This document shows positions 36,464 through 45,515 of a stretch of 64,000 bases of DNA, piece by piece. The first letter of the stretch is position 1; each line of letters starts with the position of its first letter. The position numbers and the translations under genes are program-made. This stretch comes from CALGDE01 sp964655355 (lineage in GTDB: Bacteria; Cyanobacteriota; Cyanobacteriia; CACIAM-69d): positions 124,001 through 188,000 of the forward strand of contig CAZZMD010000001.1 of the NCBI GenBank assembly GCA_964655355.1, in the 5' to 3' direction. Under the pieces are notes generated by a model that had not been told where the DNA came from, did not search any database, and worked only from the letters and a program-made list of their open reading frames with translations.

Positions 36464-36925
36464 TTCAGGGAGACACGGCAGCCGCCAAAACCGGAACCGT
36501 TGCAGATACATGCAGATACATCACGGCAGTTGGCCCGATGCTCCCCAGCACCGCTCACAGCCAACCTTGGGTACTTCCTTCTTCCCACGGTCCAAGGGAT
36601 TTCAGGACGCTCCCTAGGCCAGAATCCCTAGCGGAACGCCCGAATCGGGTACCACTACCCGGCGATCGCCCCATTCCCAAGGGATCGGGATCATCCATCG
36701 GGCGATCGCCAGGGACAATCCAACCGGTGTCACCCCCCGTGTCACCCCGATGTGTCACCCTACTAAACAGTGAGTGGCAGGGATCAGTCGTAAGGATGAG
36801 TCTTAGGGGTAAGCCGCAGGGATCAGTGGCAGGGATCCCCATCGCCACTTCCCCAAAACTCCCCCCCATCCCCGCAAGTACCTCGGATCACATTCCCGGC
36901 CCTTGGCCTGTGATTGAATAAATCT
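36464..36925. other. gene-free region with short direct repeats
   Basis: The region lies between divergent genes. GCAGATACAT occurs twice near 36513, and GTGTCACCCC occurs three times spaced 12-13 bp at 36727-36760. HIP1 sites are present. No gene is recognised; promoters for both flanking genes are expected here. Confidence 0.4.
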
Positions 36926-38641
36926 GTGATTGAAACCGACGTCCACCAACAGCTACGGGCCTTCCTTCGGGCCCAAGGGGAACTGCCCTGGTTGCACCAT
37001 CTGACCATGGCACGGCTAGTGGCGCGATCGCTTCGGGTCAAACGCACCGCCATCATCCAAGTGGGGTCCGCCGCCGGCACCGGTCGCCATCGCCTCAGCT
37101 ATCTCACCCCCGTCCTACTGTGGTCGGAACCCATCGTCCTGGTGGCATCCACAGAAATTCAACAGCGCCTGATTCGGGTAGAAATCCCCCGTCTACGGCA
37201 ATGGCTCAGCGATCGCCCCCTCGCCCAACGCCCCATCGTCCAATGTCACCAGTGGCAAACCCTGTCCACCCTGCCCGACCTAACAATCCCCAGCGCCAGC
37301 CCCACCCTCATCCTGGTCTCCCCCACCCTTTGGCTCCAGAGTCGCCTATCCGATCCCCAGTCCCCCCTCCACGGGATCACCACCGTCATCGATGAAGCGG
37401 ACGACCTGGAAGACTGGGCCCGACAGCTCCTCACCCTAGAAATCCACCCCTCGGACTGGCAGGCCCTAATGCTGGCCTACCCCGACGCCACCGAGCTGAT
37501 CCGCGACACGCGCGTAGCCATGACCCACCACGTCCTGCGCCATCCCCCCAGCCCCTACGAATGCTGGCAACTGGACGATCAGGAACGCCGCTGGCTCCAA
37601 GACCTTTTTACTCAGCTCGACACCAAAGCCCCCCTCAGCGATCGCGCCCCCCGCGGCTGGCAACAGCTCGCCCAAATCCTCCACACCCCCCACCACCCAA
37701 TCCTGGTGCACCTCGACCGACGCATGGGACAATTCCACCTCTCCGGTAGCCCCCTCCACCTAGCCGATCGCCTCGCCCCCCTCTGGGAATCCCAGACAAC
37801 CCTATTTATCGGCAGCTGCCTCGACGGAGACGCCCAAGCCTCCCTCTTCCAACAGCGCATCGGGCTAGATCGACTCCAGGACAATCGACCTCAAGGCGAT
37901 CGCCCCACCAACGAAAAATTCCAAGACCAACCTCCCTGTAACAATCCCACCGCCGAGCCCAGCACACCAGCTCCGGATCTTCCCCATCCCACCCTGACCT
38001 GCCTCAAATTTTCCCCAGACCGCCAACAGGAATCAATCCAACTCTATCTTCCGGACCACCTCCCCCTCCCCAACACCCCCCAATTCCAACCGGCGCTGCT
38101 GCAACATCTCTACAAACTCCTCAGCCACCCCAACGCCCCCTGGACCCGCGATCGCGGCATCACCGTCATCCTGGTCAGCGACCTCCCCCTCAAAGGCCAA
38201 CTCGCCGCCCAACTCGCCGCCGACTTTGGCTCCCGCGTCCAAATGGACGACACCGGCCTCGACGACAACGGCATCCTGGTCTGCACCTGGGAATTCTGGC
38301 GACACCATCAACAAAACCTACCGGTCCCCCGCCTGCTAATCATGGTGGCCCTACCGATCCCATCCCTAGAAGATCCCCGCGTCGCCAGCACCGTCGCCTA
38401 CTACAAACAACAACGTCAAGACTGGTTTCGACTCTACCTACTCCCCACCGCCCTAAGCGAACTCCAACGGGCGATCGCCCCCATCCGCCAAGCCGCCGCT
38501 ACCCAGCCCGACAACCCTGACACCCTCGTCGCCCTACTCGACAGCCGAGTCATCCATCGCAGCTACGGCCAAGAAGTCCTCGCCGCCCTCAGCCCCCTCG
38601 CCCGCCTCAGCTACCTGGACGACCAATGGTCTGCCTCATAG
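36926..38641 (+). CDS. DinG-like DNA helicase-family protein with degenerate P-loop
   Basis: A 571-aa superfamily 2 (XPD/DinG-like) protein. The N-terminus VHQQLRAFLRAQGELPWLHH and LTMARLVARSLRVKRTAIIQ are typical of cyanobacterial DinG-like proteins. Walker A is GSAAGTGRHR, with Arg for Lys; motif II is VIDEADD; a C-terminal helicase half is recognisable (LPIPSLEDPRV, SELQRAIAPIRQ). ATPase activity is doubtful. The GTG at 36926 gives a start like VIETDVHQQL; TTG 36914 is an alternative, and no clear ribosome-binding site decides. Confidence 0.7.
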   Translation: MIETDVHQQLRAFLRAQGELPWLHHLTMARLVARSLRVKRTAIIQVGSAAGTGRHRLSYLTPVLLWSEPIVLVASTEIQQRLIRVEIPRLRQWLSDRPLAQRPIVQCHQWQTLSTLPDLTIPSASPTLILVSPTLWLQSRLSDPQSPLHGITTVIDEADDLEDWARQLLTLEIHPSDWQALMLAYPDATELIRDTRVAMTHHVLRHPPSPYECWQLDDQERRWLQDLFTQLDTKAPLSDRAPRGWQQLAQILHTPHHPILVHLDRRMGQFHLSGSPLHLADRLAPLWESQTTLFIGSCLDGDAQASLFQQRIGLDRLQDNRPQGDRPTNEKFQDQPPCNNPTAEPSTPAPDLPHPTLTCLKFSPDRQQESIQLYLPDHLPLPNTPQFQPALLQHLYKLLSHPNAPWTRDRGITVILVSDLPLKGQLAAQLAADFGSRVQMDDTGLDDNGILVCTWEFWRHHQQNLPVPRLLIMVALPIPSLEDPRVASTVAYYKQQRQDWFRLYLLPTALSELQRAIAPIRQAAATQPDNPDTLVALLDSRVIHRSYGQEVLAALSPLARLSYLDDQWSAS

Positions 38642-38717
38642 GCCCTTGGGATCATCAGCCCGGCGGAATCTCAACCCGGTGGGATCATTAATACTTAAAT
38701 ACTTGGGCAATGCAGCC

Positions 38718-39074
38718 CTACTTCAGGGACACCGACTCAAAATCAGCGCAACCGATCGCCTCCTCCGACAGGGCAATAAAGGGATGCACGGTGCATTTAA
38801 GGTGCACATCGTCGGTGAAATATCGGCATTGGGAACAGGGGATCTGATGCAGGGTGTGAAGGCGCTGCTGCCCATCCCGAAACAATTGAAAAAGATTGCT
38901 CGCCAAAGTGATGATGACAATCCAAGCCACTCCAAAGCAAATCGGTTGTAGCCAAGGTTCATGGCCCGTCACCAACCCCGCCAGCAAGCTTGCACCATAG
39001 CGATAAAGCTGCGTCGACAGGGCAGCCCCATCGGAGCAAAACCAGTTCAAAAACCATTGCAAAGGAATCATCAT
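38718..39074 (-). CDS. small membrane protein with CxxC motif
   Basis: A 118-aa protein with two hydrophobic segments (~20-70, LYRYGASLLAGLVTG and ICFGVAWIVIITLASNLFQL) and a C-terminal cysteine-rich part: IPCSQCRYFTDDVHLKCTVH and AIGCADF. The CxxC...C...H...C arrangement could bind zinc or Fe-S. The pattern recurs in cyanobacterial small proteins without known role. GAGG stands five bases before ATG 39074. It is convergent with the DinG-like gene. Confidence 0.7.
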   Translation of the reverse strand: MMIPLQWFLNWFCSDGAALSTQLYRYGASLLAGLVTGHEPWLQPICFGVAWIVIITLASNLFQLFRDGQQRLHTLHQIPCSQCRYFTDDVHLKCTVHPFIALSEEAIGCADFESVSLK

Positions 39075-39474
39075 TCAATCCTCAAGGCAGGCCAGACCCG
39101 TCAATAACCGGGCAGAGCGAGCAATCACAACGGCCAGACCCACAGGTCAGGCAAATCATCAGACAGGCTAAAGGGCGGTCAATTCAAAATAGCCCCAATA
39201 TCAGGAAAACAAGACTTTAGTTGAGGGGCAGCAAGTCGCGAGCTAAGACGAGGCCGGAGCGGTCTTCACCGATGCTCCCAGCCGACTACCAGGGTACAGA
39301 ACGTCCAGCGAAATGGGCGGAGGCGTTGACAAATGTAAAGGCAAGGTAATGCCGCCGGGGGCAAGAATCGGGGATCCTATAGGGATTATATAAGGAAACG
39401 ATAACAAAAAGACATCCGGCCCGGAACGACACCCAGCCTAGTCCGACGGCGATCGCCCCCCTAACCCATGACGT
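39075..39474. other. gene-free GC-rich region, possible RNA
   Basis: No coding frame is supported. On the minus strand a TATAAT box (39385-39390) precedes ~170 bp of GC-rich, potentially structured sequence leading toward the CxxC gene. I compared it with tmRNA, RNase P RNA, SRP RNA and 6S RNA motifs from memory and found no match. Confidence 0.3.
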
Positions 39475-40749
39475 TCAAAATTCCGGCTCCAGGATAACCG
39501 AGCAATAGCGGTGGGGCATGAGATAGCGGCCGGCGACCTTCTGCAGCAGCTCAGGGGTGACCGCTTGCACCTGATCCGGATAGGTCAAGGCGTCCGTCAC
39601 GCTCCCCATCGCATTGTAGTAGCCATAAAGGGAGGCAAGCTGACTGGGGGTTTCACAGGAAAATTGATGGTCATTAATCAGCAGACGCTTGGCGCGGCGA
39701 AGCTCCTCATCCGTGACCGGGTAATCCTGCAACTTCTCCAGGTGATCCCGAATCTTGCCCTCCACCGCCTCCAGCCGATCCCAATCCAGCCAAGCAGTAA
39801 TCACAAACAGCGTGCTATCCGCCTGCACATTACATTCACAGGAAATGTCATAGACCCATTGCAATTCTTCCCGCAACTCCCGCACCAGCCGCGACGTCCG
39901 GCCCGAAGCCAAAATCACCGCCAACACATCCAGCGCATCCGTCGTCTCGGCATCGGACCAACCGGGGGCACGCCAGCCCATCATCAAGCGCGCCTGCTCC
40001 AAATGGGGTAACCGTAAATATCGCCGCTGCCCCTCCGGCAAACTGGGGGCGATCGCCGGCACCTCAGCCCCACAATCCTCTGGGGCGCAGGCTTCCGGCA
40101 TCGGGAAATCCCGAAACAGCTCTGAGGTCCACCCCAACGCCGTCGCCTGATCCACCTGCCCCGCAATCACCACCGTCATATTCTCAGGCTGATAATGGCA
40201 CCGATGGAATCGCCGCATCTCCTCCGGCGATCGCTCCAGCAACGTCTCAGGGGTCCCCAAAATCGGTCGCCCATAGGGATGCTCCGGATACACCAGCGCC
40301 AACAACGCCTCATAGCCCAACCAATCCGGACTATCCTCCGCCTGGCGCATCTCCTCCAACACCACCGATCGCTCCCGATCAAACTCCCCGTCCGGGATCG
40401 CCGCCCGCAAAATCAACTCCGCCAGGGGCTCAAACACCACCTTGCCCTGGTCCGCCGCCGCCGTCACATAAAAATGCGCATAGTCATAGCTGGTGGCGGC
40501 ATTCGTCATTCCCCCCAGCCCCTCCACAATCTGGTCAAACATCCCCGGCAACAACGCCGCCGTCCCCTTAAACACCATATGCTCCAGGAAATGGGCCATC
40601 CCCGCCCAGGGATCCGGCTCCAACCGCGCCCCCGCCTTCACCCACACATCCATCGTCACCACCGCACTATTGGGAACCGCTTGATGGATAACCGTCAGAC
40701 CATTGTCCAGAGCAGTTACCGTGGGGGTTAAGACAGTCAAAGGCGTCAT
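39475..40749 (-). CDS. M16 family zinc metallopeptidase
   Basis: A 424-aa pitrilysin/processing-peptidase-like protein. The inverted zinc motif HXXEH is intact (His53, Glu56, His57 in GMAHFLEHMVFKGT), with the downstream Glu in VLEEMRQAEDSPDW; the C-terminal half carries the family motif SGRTSRLVRELREE. Cyanobacteria often carry two tandem M16 genes; only one is here. Cytoplasmic or periplasmic peptide degradation is the usual role. It is divergent from the DUF4912 gene. Confidence 0.9.
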   Translation of the reverse strand: MTPLTVLTPTVTALDNGLTVIHQAVPNSAVVTMDVWVKAGARLEPDPWAGMAHFLEHMVFKGTAALLPGMFDQIVEGLGGMTNAATSYDYAHFYVTAAADQGKVVFEPLAELILRAAIPDGEFDRERSVVLEEMRQAEDSPDWLGYEALLALVYPEHPYGRPILGTPETLLERSPEEMRRFHRCHYQPENMTVVIAGQVDQATALGWTSELFRDFPMPEACAPEDCGAEVPAIAPSLPEGQRRYLRLPHLEQARLMMGWRAPGWSDAETTDALDVLAVILASGRTSRLVRELREELQWVYDISCECNVQADSTLFVITAWLDWDRLEAVEGKIRDHLEKLQDYPVTDEELRRAKRLLINDHQFSCETPSQLASLYGYYNAMGSVTDALTYPDQVQAVTPELLQKVAGRYLMPHRYCSVILEPEF

Positions 40750-41127
40750 ATCAAAGGATCACAGGGAAAAAGAAGTAACGCGGAAGCCAAAACAATCCCG
40801 CGCCAAGGGCAATTCGGACCCCCATCTTAGGCGGAACTTTACCGCGCCACAACTTGGCACTAACCCCGGGCGATCGCCCCCGCAACCTCAAAAGTCAAAA
40901 CTTCATGACTTTTTCATTAAGTCGCATTTTCAATGTCAGGAAATCAATACATAAAACCCTGGAACCCCGCAAGGAACCGGGCTTAGCTCGAAACTCATTC
41001 CCCCGCCACCTTGATCCCCGAGAGCACTTCCGGCAATATAAGTCCAACGAAACACATCCTAACGAGGCGACCTTCAATCAGGGTTGTCTGGGGACCGTGA
41101 CAATAACGGGAGGCACGCTGAAGCGCA
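40750..41127. promoter_or_regulatory. divergent promoter region
   Basis: The region contains an inverted repeat AAAAGTCA / TGACTTTT (40890-40913) followed by an AT-rich patch. No gene is seen. It presumably holds promoters for the M16 gene (-) and the DUF4912 gene (+). Confidence 0.4.
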
Positions 41128-42492
41128 ATGAGTTCTACGAATCCGAGACCACCCCTAGAGGAAATGACCCTGCGTCAGCTACGTCGGGTTGCCAGTGAGC
41201 TAGAGATTTCCCGCTACAGTCGTATGCGGAAGGATGAGCTTCTGGACAGTATTCGTCAGAAGCTGCCGACAACAGGATTGACTGAGTCTGAGACCGCACC
41301 GGAGACTGCAAATGTTCCTGCGACGGAACCGGCAACCCGTCCCCTCGGGGCTCCAGTTGCCGCCACCGCTGGGATTTCGTCTCCGTCCCGCCCCATTGCG
41401 CCCCAGGAAAAGGTTGAAGCCAACAAGTTCGACGTGGGGGTTCCGGCATCGGAGCTGACCATGGATGAGTTGGCCACCGTTGATGAGGATTTGGCGGAGC
41501 TGCCCGACGGCTATGGCATGAGCACCATTGTGTTGATGCCTCGGGATCCCCAATGGGCGTTTGTGTACTGGGATGTGCCCGGCGACCACAAGGAAGCGAT
41601 GCGCCGTCAAGGGGGTCAGCAAATTGCCCTCCGGATCTACGACGTTACGGGGATCGATATCAATCACCAGCGTCCCCACAGTGTGCAAGAGCACGCCTGC
41701 GATGAGCTGGCGCGGGAATGGTACTTGCCCCTGCCCGTGAGCGATCGCGACTACATCGCCGAGATCGGTTATCGCTGCGCCGACGGTCGTTGGCTGATGC
41801 TGGCCCGCTCCGCCACCGTCCGCGTCCCGCCCGTCTTCCCGTCGGACTGGATCGAAGATATCTTCGTCACCGTGACCTGGGATCAAGACCTGAAGGGCAA
41901 TCGCATTGCCACCCTGGTTCCCCCGACGGAGCGAGCCCTCGCCGATGCTGCTGCTCGTCAGGGCCAGTCCATGCACGGGGATCTCTACGGCTTGGCGGAA
42001 GAGGCTGAAGCTATGCGGGTTGCCGGTTCTTTGTATGGCTCCCACACAGCAGGGTCGGTCCAACATCTGGAAACCCTCAGCTCCTACGTGTTCCCCTCTG
42101 GTGTTGGCATGTGGGCCTCCGGTGCTGGCATGGGTGGCGTTACCGGGATGTCCGGTGCTGGGTTTATGAACCAATCCGGTGCTGGCTTTAGTGCTTCGAT
42201 GCCCCCGATTCGCCCCCGCAGCTTCTGGCTGGTGGCAGACGCAGAACTGATCGTCTACGGCGCAACGGAGCCCGACGCTACCGTCACGATCGCCGGTCGT
42301 CCGATTCAGCTCAACTCTGACGGCACGTTCCGCTTCCAGATGTCCTTCCAGGATGGGGTGATTGACTACCCGATCATGGCCGTGGCATCGGATGGGGAGC
42401 AAACCCGTTCGATTCACATGAAATTTGAGCGCGAAACCCTATCACGGAATACAAACACGAAGGCGGATGCTCAGCTAGAGTGGCTCGTGTAG
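41128..42492 (+). CDS. DUF4912 protein with Rho N-terminal-like (SAP) domain
   Basis: A 454-aa protein. Residues ~10-47 form a Rho-N/SAP-like helical unit (MTLRQLRRVASELEISRYSR), then a linker, then DUF4912 (~125-240, STIVLMPRDPQWAFVYWDVP, and WYLPLPVSDRDYIAEIGY). A Gly/Met/Ser-rich spacer follows (~310-365), and a final Ig-like strand set (ADAELIVYGATEPDATVTIA). It is widespread in cyanobacteria; function unknown. It has its own terminator downstream. Confidence 0.85.
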   Translation: MSSTNPRPPLEEMTLRQLRRVASELEISRYSRMRKDELLDSIRQKLPTTGLTESETAPETANVPATEPATRPLGAPVAATAGISSPSRPIAPQEKVEANKFDVGVPASELTMDELATVDEDLAELPDGYGMSTIVLMPRDPQWAFVYWDVPGDHKEAMRRQGGQQIALRIYDVTGIDINHQRPHSVQEHACDELAREWYLPLPVSDRDYIAEIGYRCADGRWLMLARSATVRVPPVFPSDWIEDIFVTVTWDQDLKGNRIATLVPPTERALADAAARQGQSMHGDLYGLAEEAEAMRVAGSLYGSHTAGSVQHLETLSSYVFPSGVGMWASGAGMGGVTGMSGAGFMNQSGAGFSASMPPIRPRSFWLVADAELIVYGATEPDATVTIAGRPIQLNSDGTFRFQMSFQDGVIDYPIMAVASDGEQTRSIHMKFERETLSRNTNTKADAQLEWLV

Positions 42493-42507
42493 GGCGCGAA
42501 GTCCCTT

Positions 42508-42601
42508 CCCCGTCTTCGGGCGGGGCGGGTCTGGCTCAAACATTTCTTCTTTCCTAAGACTGCGATGGGGGACTTCCAAACATTTGGAAGTCCCCTTTTT
42601 T
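42508..42601 (+). terminator. DUF4912 gene terminator (two hairpins)
   Basis: A small GC stem CCCCG/CGGGG (42508-42525) precedes a strong one: GGGGACTTCCAAA / TTTGGAAGTCCCC (42568-42595) followed by TTTTTT. Confidence 0.85.
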
Positions 42602-42721
42602 CAGGACTGGGAGCGCGATCGCGGTAACTTCCCGCTGAAGGGCGGCGCTATTTCGCTATTTATAGGGTCAAGGGGTAACCTAACCTGCGGGTTGGAATCC
42701 TAAAACCCGACGCCCGACGCC

Positions 42722-43144
42722 CTAGGTACGTACCGCAATATCATTCATGATCCGTTGTTCGTCTTCTAAGGTGGCTTCCCCGCCGCGCATGGTCTCGTAG
42801 TGGATGCGCCCGGCATTGAGGGCTAACTGTTTCAGAATGCCAGCGTCAGGGTTGTTGGCCAGGGACGCCAAAATAACGGTGTAGGCTAACCCAGTGCCTC
42901 CGGGATTGCCCTGTAGTTCCATGGAATGGAGTAGGTTTTGCTGGGCTTGCACATCGAAGGGATCCTCATTGAACTCGGCAATAAAGTTTTTGAGGGATTC
43001 TTTATAGCGCTTGAGTTCTTTGGCAGAGGCAGCCTCAAAAGCAGCCTGTTGTTGGCGCTTTTTGCCTTCGCGGTCTAGGTTGTCTAGCCATTGGGCCAAA
43101 AAGATTAGCGCCAGCAGCAGGATAAGAATGACCTCAAAAGACAT
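42722..43144 (-). CDS. membrane-anchored protein, unknown
   Basis: A 140-aa protein with one N-terminal transmembrane helix (FEVILILLLALIFLAQWL), then a charged coiled-coil stretch (REGKKRQQQAAFEAASAKEL) and a helical C-terminus (LLHSMELQGNPGG, LNAGRIHYETMRGGEATLED). It looks like a short-chain cytoplasmic helical domain tethered to a membrane. ATG 43144 is chosen; a GTG four codons upstream is possible. I do not recognise the family. Confidence 0.65.
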   Translation of the reverse strand: MSFEVILILLLALIFLAQWLDNLDREGKKRQQQAAFEAASAKELKRYKESLKNFIAEFNEDPFDVQAQQNLLHSMELQGNPGGTGLAYTVILASLANNPDAGILKQLALNAGRIHYETMRGGEATLEDEQRIMNDIAVRT

Positions 43145-43166
43145 AGTTGGGCTCACTCCCGCGTGA

Positions 43167-43208
43167 TCTAAGGTTGCCTAGCTAGAGTCTAAGACTGCCT
43201 CGCTAGAA
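43167..43208. repeat. 21-bp imperfect tandem duplication
   Basis: TCTAAGGTTGCCTAGCTAGAG is followed by TCTAAGACTGCCTCGCTAGAA, in the gap between divergent genes. Confidence 0.6.
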
Positions 43209-43338
43209 TTGTCTTAAATCTTCCACATACTTTTCCACCCCCTTCACGATCCAGGCATAATCCGACAGGGTGGCCTGATCGCGATCGCCGCCAGCCTCTC
43301 CGAATTTTTCACGGCAACTCCCCCGTCATTAGCACGCC

Positions 43339-43962
43339 ATGAACCCCCAGCAACTGCGTCAAGAACTCCGAGATCTATGGCTGACCTACTACCGTGACAA
43401 TCGCCATTGGCTCTCCCGTCTGGAAATTTGGATTACCTACAATCGTCAGCGGCGACCGACATCGAGCTTTATTTTGGGAACCCTGTCAGTGCTGAATCCC
43501 CAGCTCACGACCCTTTTGCCCCTCTTGGTGGACCTAAACCATGATCCGGACCAGATGGTGGAAGCCCTAGGATTGAATTTCAATCCGGAGGAAGCCCTGA
43601 AAGCCGCGATCGCCCGAGATCCCGCCCTCGCCCCCCGAAAAACCACCGCATCTCCTCCCCGTCGACTCCCGGGAAGCGCAGCCGTTGAAATTGAACTGCC
43701 CTCGGATCAATCCCCTCAAAGGGCATCCGTCGCGACCTCTAGTGGCGGGATCTCGAACAATGAGCCGTCAAGCTATGGAAACGGCCGGGACAGTCGCGGA
43801 GCGGTCCCCCCTTTAGACCGTCCATCCCGCCTCGTTAACCGCCATAGCGTTAGCCAGCCCATGGCCCAGGTAACCCGTCGAGCCCATGTTATCGATGATG
43901 AGAGCGAAGGGCGCGATCGCACCCGCCCCCTGTCCCGCCCTCGCCGAAACTATGGGCAATAG
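43339..43962 (+). CDS. DUF5331 family protein
   Basis: A 207-aa protein. The N-terminal ~90 residues (LRQELRDLWLTYYRDNRHWL, IWITYNRQRRPTSSFILGTL, LVDLNHDPDQMVEALGLNFN) match the cyanobacterial DUF5331 pattern. The remainder is a Pro/Ser/Arg-rich tail of low complexity. No membrane segment; function unknown. A 14-bp tandem duplication begins within its stop codon. Confidence 0.8.
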   Translation: MNPQQLRQELRDLWLTYYRDNRHWLSRLEIWITYNRQRRPTSSFILGTLSVLNPQLTTLLPLLVDLNHDPDQMVEALGLNFNPEEALKAAIARDPALAPRKTTASPPRRLPGSAAVEIELPSDQSPQRASVATSSGGISNNEPSSYGNGRDSRGAVPPLDRPSRLVNRHSVSQPMAQVTRRAHVIDDESEGRDRTRPLSRPRRNYGQ

Positions 43963-43988
43963 CTAAAATTGGGAAGCTAAAATTGGGA
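43961..43988. repeat. 14-bp perfect tandem duplication at the stop codon
   Basis: AGCTAAAATTGGGA occurs twice; the first copy begins on the second base of the TAG stop of the DUF5331 gene. Confidence 0.8.
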
Positions 43989-44119
43989 AATCGCTAGTCC
44001 CGCTCCCAGACTTTTGTTCGGATCTTTTGTTTGAATCTTTGAACGCTGGATCTTGATATAAAGCTCGGCAGGGTCAGCGACGATCCGGTCTTTCGTCAGC
44101 CGCAATTCTCTCTACCACC

Positions 44120-44242
44120 ATGATCACCTTTGAGACCTACCCCTTTATCTTTGTCTTCCAAATCGTTTTTACCCTGGCCTTCACTGGGTTTATTGTTTGG
44201 CAGACCAAAGCCTCCCTCGACACCATCAGCAATAAAAAATAG
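44120..44242 (+). CDS. 40-aa single-helix membrane protein, unknown
   Basis: A 40-codon ORF (ATG 44120 to TAG 44242): ITFETYPFIFVFQIVFTLAF forms a single transmembrane segment, followed by FTGFIVWQTKASLDTIS and a lysine end. This is the size and plan of small photosystem, cytochrome b6f or NDH-1 subunits, but it does not match PsbM/N/T/X/Y, PsaI/J/M or PetG/L/M/N as I remember them. A TATAAA box lies at 44057-44062. No good ribosome-binding site, so moderate confidence. Confidence 0.45.
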   Translation: MITFETYPFIFVFQIVFTLAFTGFIVWQTKASLDTISNKK

Positions 44243-44305
44243 GCGAGAGGCGTGCAAAACCAAGCACACAGAAAATTCACACAGAAATATTCAATTAATC
44301 AAAAG

Positions 44306-44379
44306 TCGGGATGACAGGATTTGAACCTGCGGCATCCTGCTCCCAAAGCAGGCGCGCTACCAAGCTGCGCTACATCCCG
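44306..44379 (-). tRNA. tRNA-Pro (UGG)
   Basis: A 74-nt cloverleaf on the minus strand: acceptor CGGGATG / CATCCCG with discriminator A, D-arm GCGCAGCTTGGTAGCGC, anticodon stem CCTGC with loop TTTGGGA (anticodon TGG), and T-arm around GGTTCAAATCC. No CCA is encoded. Confidence 0.95.
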
Positions 44380-44455
44380 TTAGTGGCAACAGTATACCTG
44401 ATATAGCCTGAAACGCTGAGGGCAGTTGAGACGGGCAAATCGCCGCCAGAGCCCC

Positions 44456-44986
44456 TCAATCCGGGTACCAAAACATGCCCTTGATCCCCTCCGGATCCGG
44501 CATAAATCCCAAATTGCGATAAAACTCAACCACCTGGGGATCCGCAAAAAGGGTGATGTTGCTAATATCCGCCCGCCGCAATCGCTCAATGGTTTGACGC
44601 ATCAGCTCCTTACCCAGGCCCCGTCCCTGAAAATCCGGGTGAACAACCACGTCCCACACCGTTGCATTGAACGCATGGTCCGACGTCGCCCGCGAAAAAC
44701 CCACCAGCCGCGTCTTCGTGCCCCGCTGTTCCCACATGGACAGCACCAGAAAACTGTTTTGAATGGCGGTTTTTACTTTGCGAAGGGGGCGTCTCGCCCA
44801 TCCCACCGCGTCGCACAGCTCTTCCAAATCGTAGAGATCAACTTCCCGCTCCGTACTAAAAATGATCTGAGCGCCGTCAACATTACCGATGGTAGAGAGG
44901 GTATCCGCCCCCTCAAGCACCACGTCACTGCGGGCGGTGGTGGCCCCGGTGGGAGTATTGAACAATAAGTTTTTCCAAAAACCCAT
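44456..44986 (-). CDS. GNAT acetyltransferase (Ycf52/NSI-like)
   Basis: A 176-aa GCN5-related N-acetyltransferase. The acetyl-CoA site is VVVHPDFQGRGLGKELM with the Q/RxxGxG/A motif; preceding DLYDLEELCDAVGWARRP and LVGFSRATSDHAFNATVWDV are typical of Ycf52 and plant NSI plastid acetyltransferases; FYRNLGF closes the fold. The substrate in cyanobacteria is not established. ATG 44986 gives the family length. Confidence 0.88.
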   Translation of the reverse strand: MGFWKNLLFNTPTGATTARSDVVLEGADTLSTIGNVDGAQIIFSTEREVDLYDLEELCDAVGWARRPLRKVKTAIQNSFLVLSMWEQRGTKTRLVGFSRATSDHAFNATVWDVVVHPDFQGRGLGKELMRQTIERLRRADISNITLFADPQVVEFYRNLGFMPDPEGIKGMFWYPD

Positions 44987-45515
44987 GCGAGTACGGTGAG
45001 GCGGTTGGTGTGGAGGGCAGGGTTTCCCGATCCCAGTTTGCACAGGTCTCTTTCGCACGACCCGCTTTGCATTGTATTACAGCAATGTATTACAGCGGTG
45101 TCTGGGGAGAGGGGCATTGCACCGGGAGCAGGGGCGATCGCCTCCGGTTTGCCCCCGTCGAAATATTTGCGACATCGGGATATCGCCAGGGCGGCCACCA
45201 GTGCCAGTCGAATGCCAGTCGAGCGCCAGTTAGTGCCAATTCCTGAAGTGGCAGTTTATACGCCTGCCAAATCGGGGCGTAGGGGGCGGATTTCCGGGGC
45301 GATCGCTCAGGGGGGAGTAGACCAATTTAGGAACCCATCGCTTATGGCCATTTGCCAGGGAGGGCGATGCTATGGTTGCCATAGTTCCTCAAGCGATTCC
45401 TCAAGCTAACCGGGGGCGTAGGGCAAGGTCGACAAGGACCCGGCTCCTGGATGAAATCAATTGACCGTGCTCCGCTGACTCACTGACGATCGCCATTGCG
45501 ATTTTTCTCTCTGCT
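44987..45515. other. gene-free region with short repeats
   Basis: A tandem TGTATTACAGCAA / TGTATTACAGC (45073-45096) and a decaying row of ~10-bp units around GCCAGTCGA near 45197-45240 lie here. No gene is recognised. Presumed promoters of the GNAT (-) and ACT-like (+) genes. Confidence 0.4.

Noticed and set aside
39190..39430. 6S, SRP, tmRNA or RNase P RNA
   Set aside because: None of the conserved cores of these RNAs could be found on either strand.
45010..45409. Open frames upstream of the ACT-like gene
   Set aside because: Overlapping frames in different phases, Arg/Pro-rich and cut by short repeats; no convincing start.
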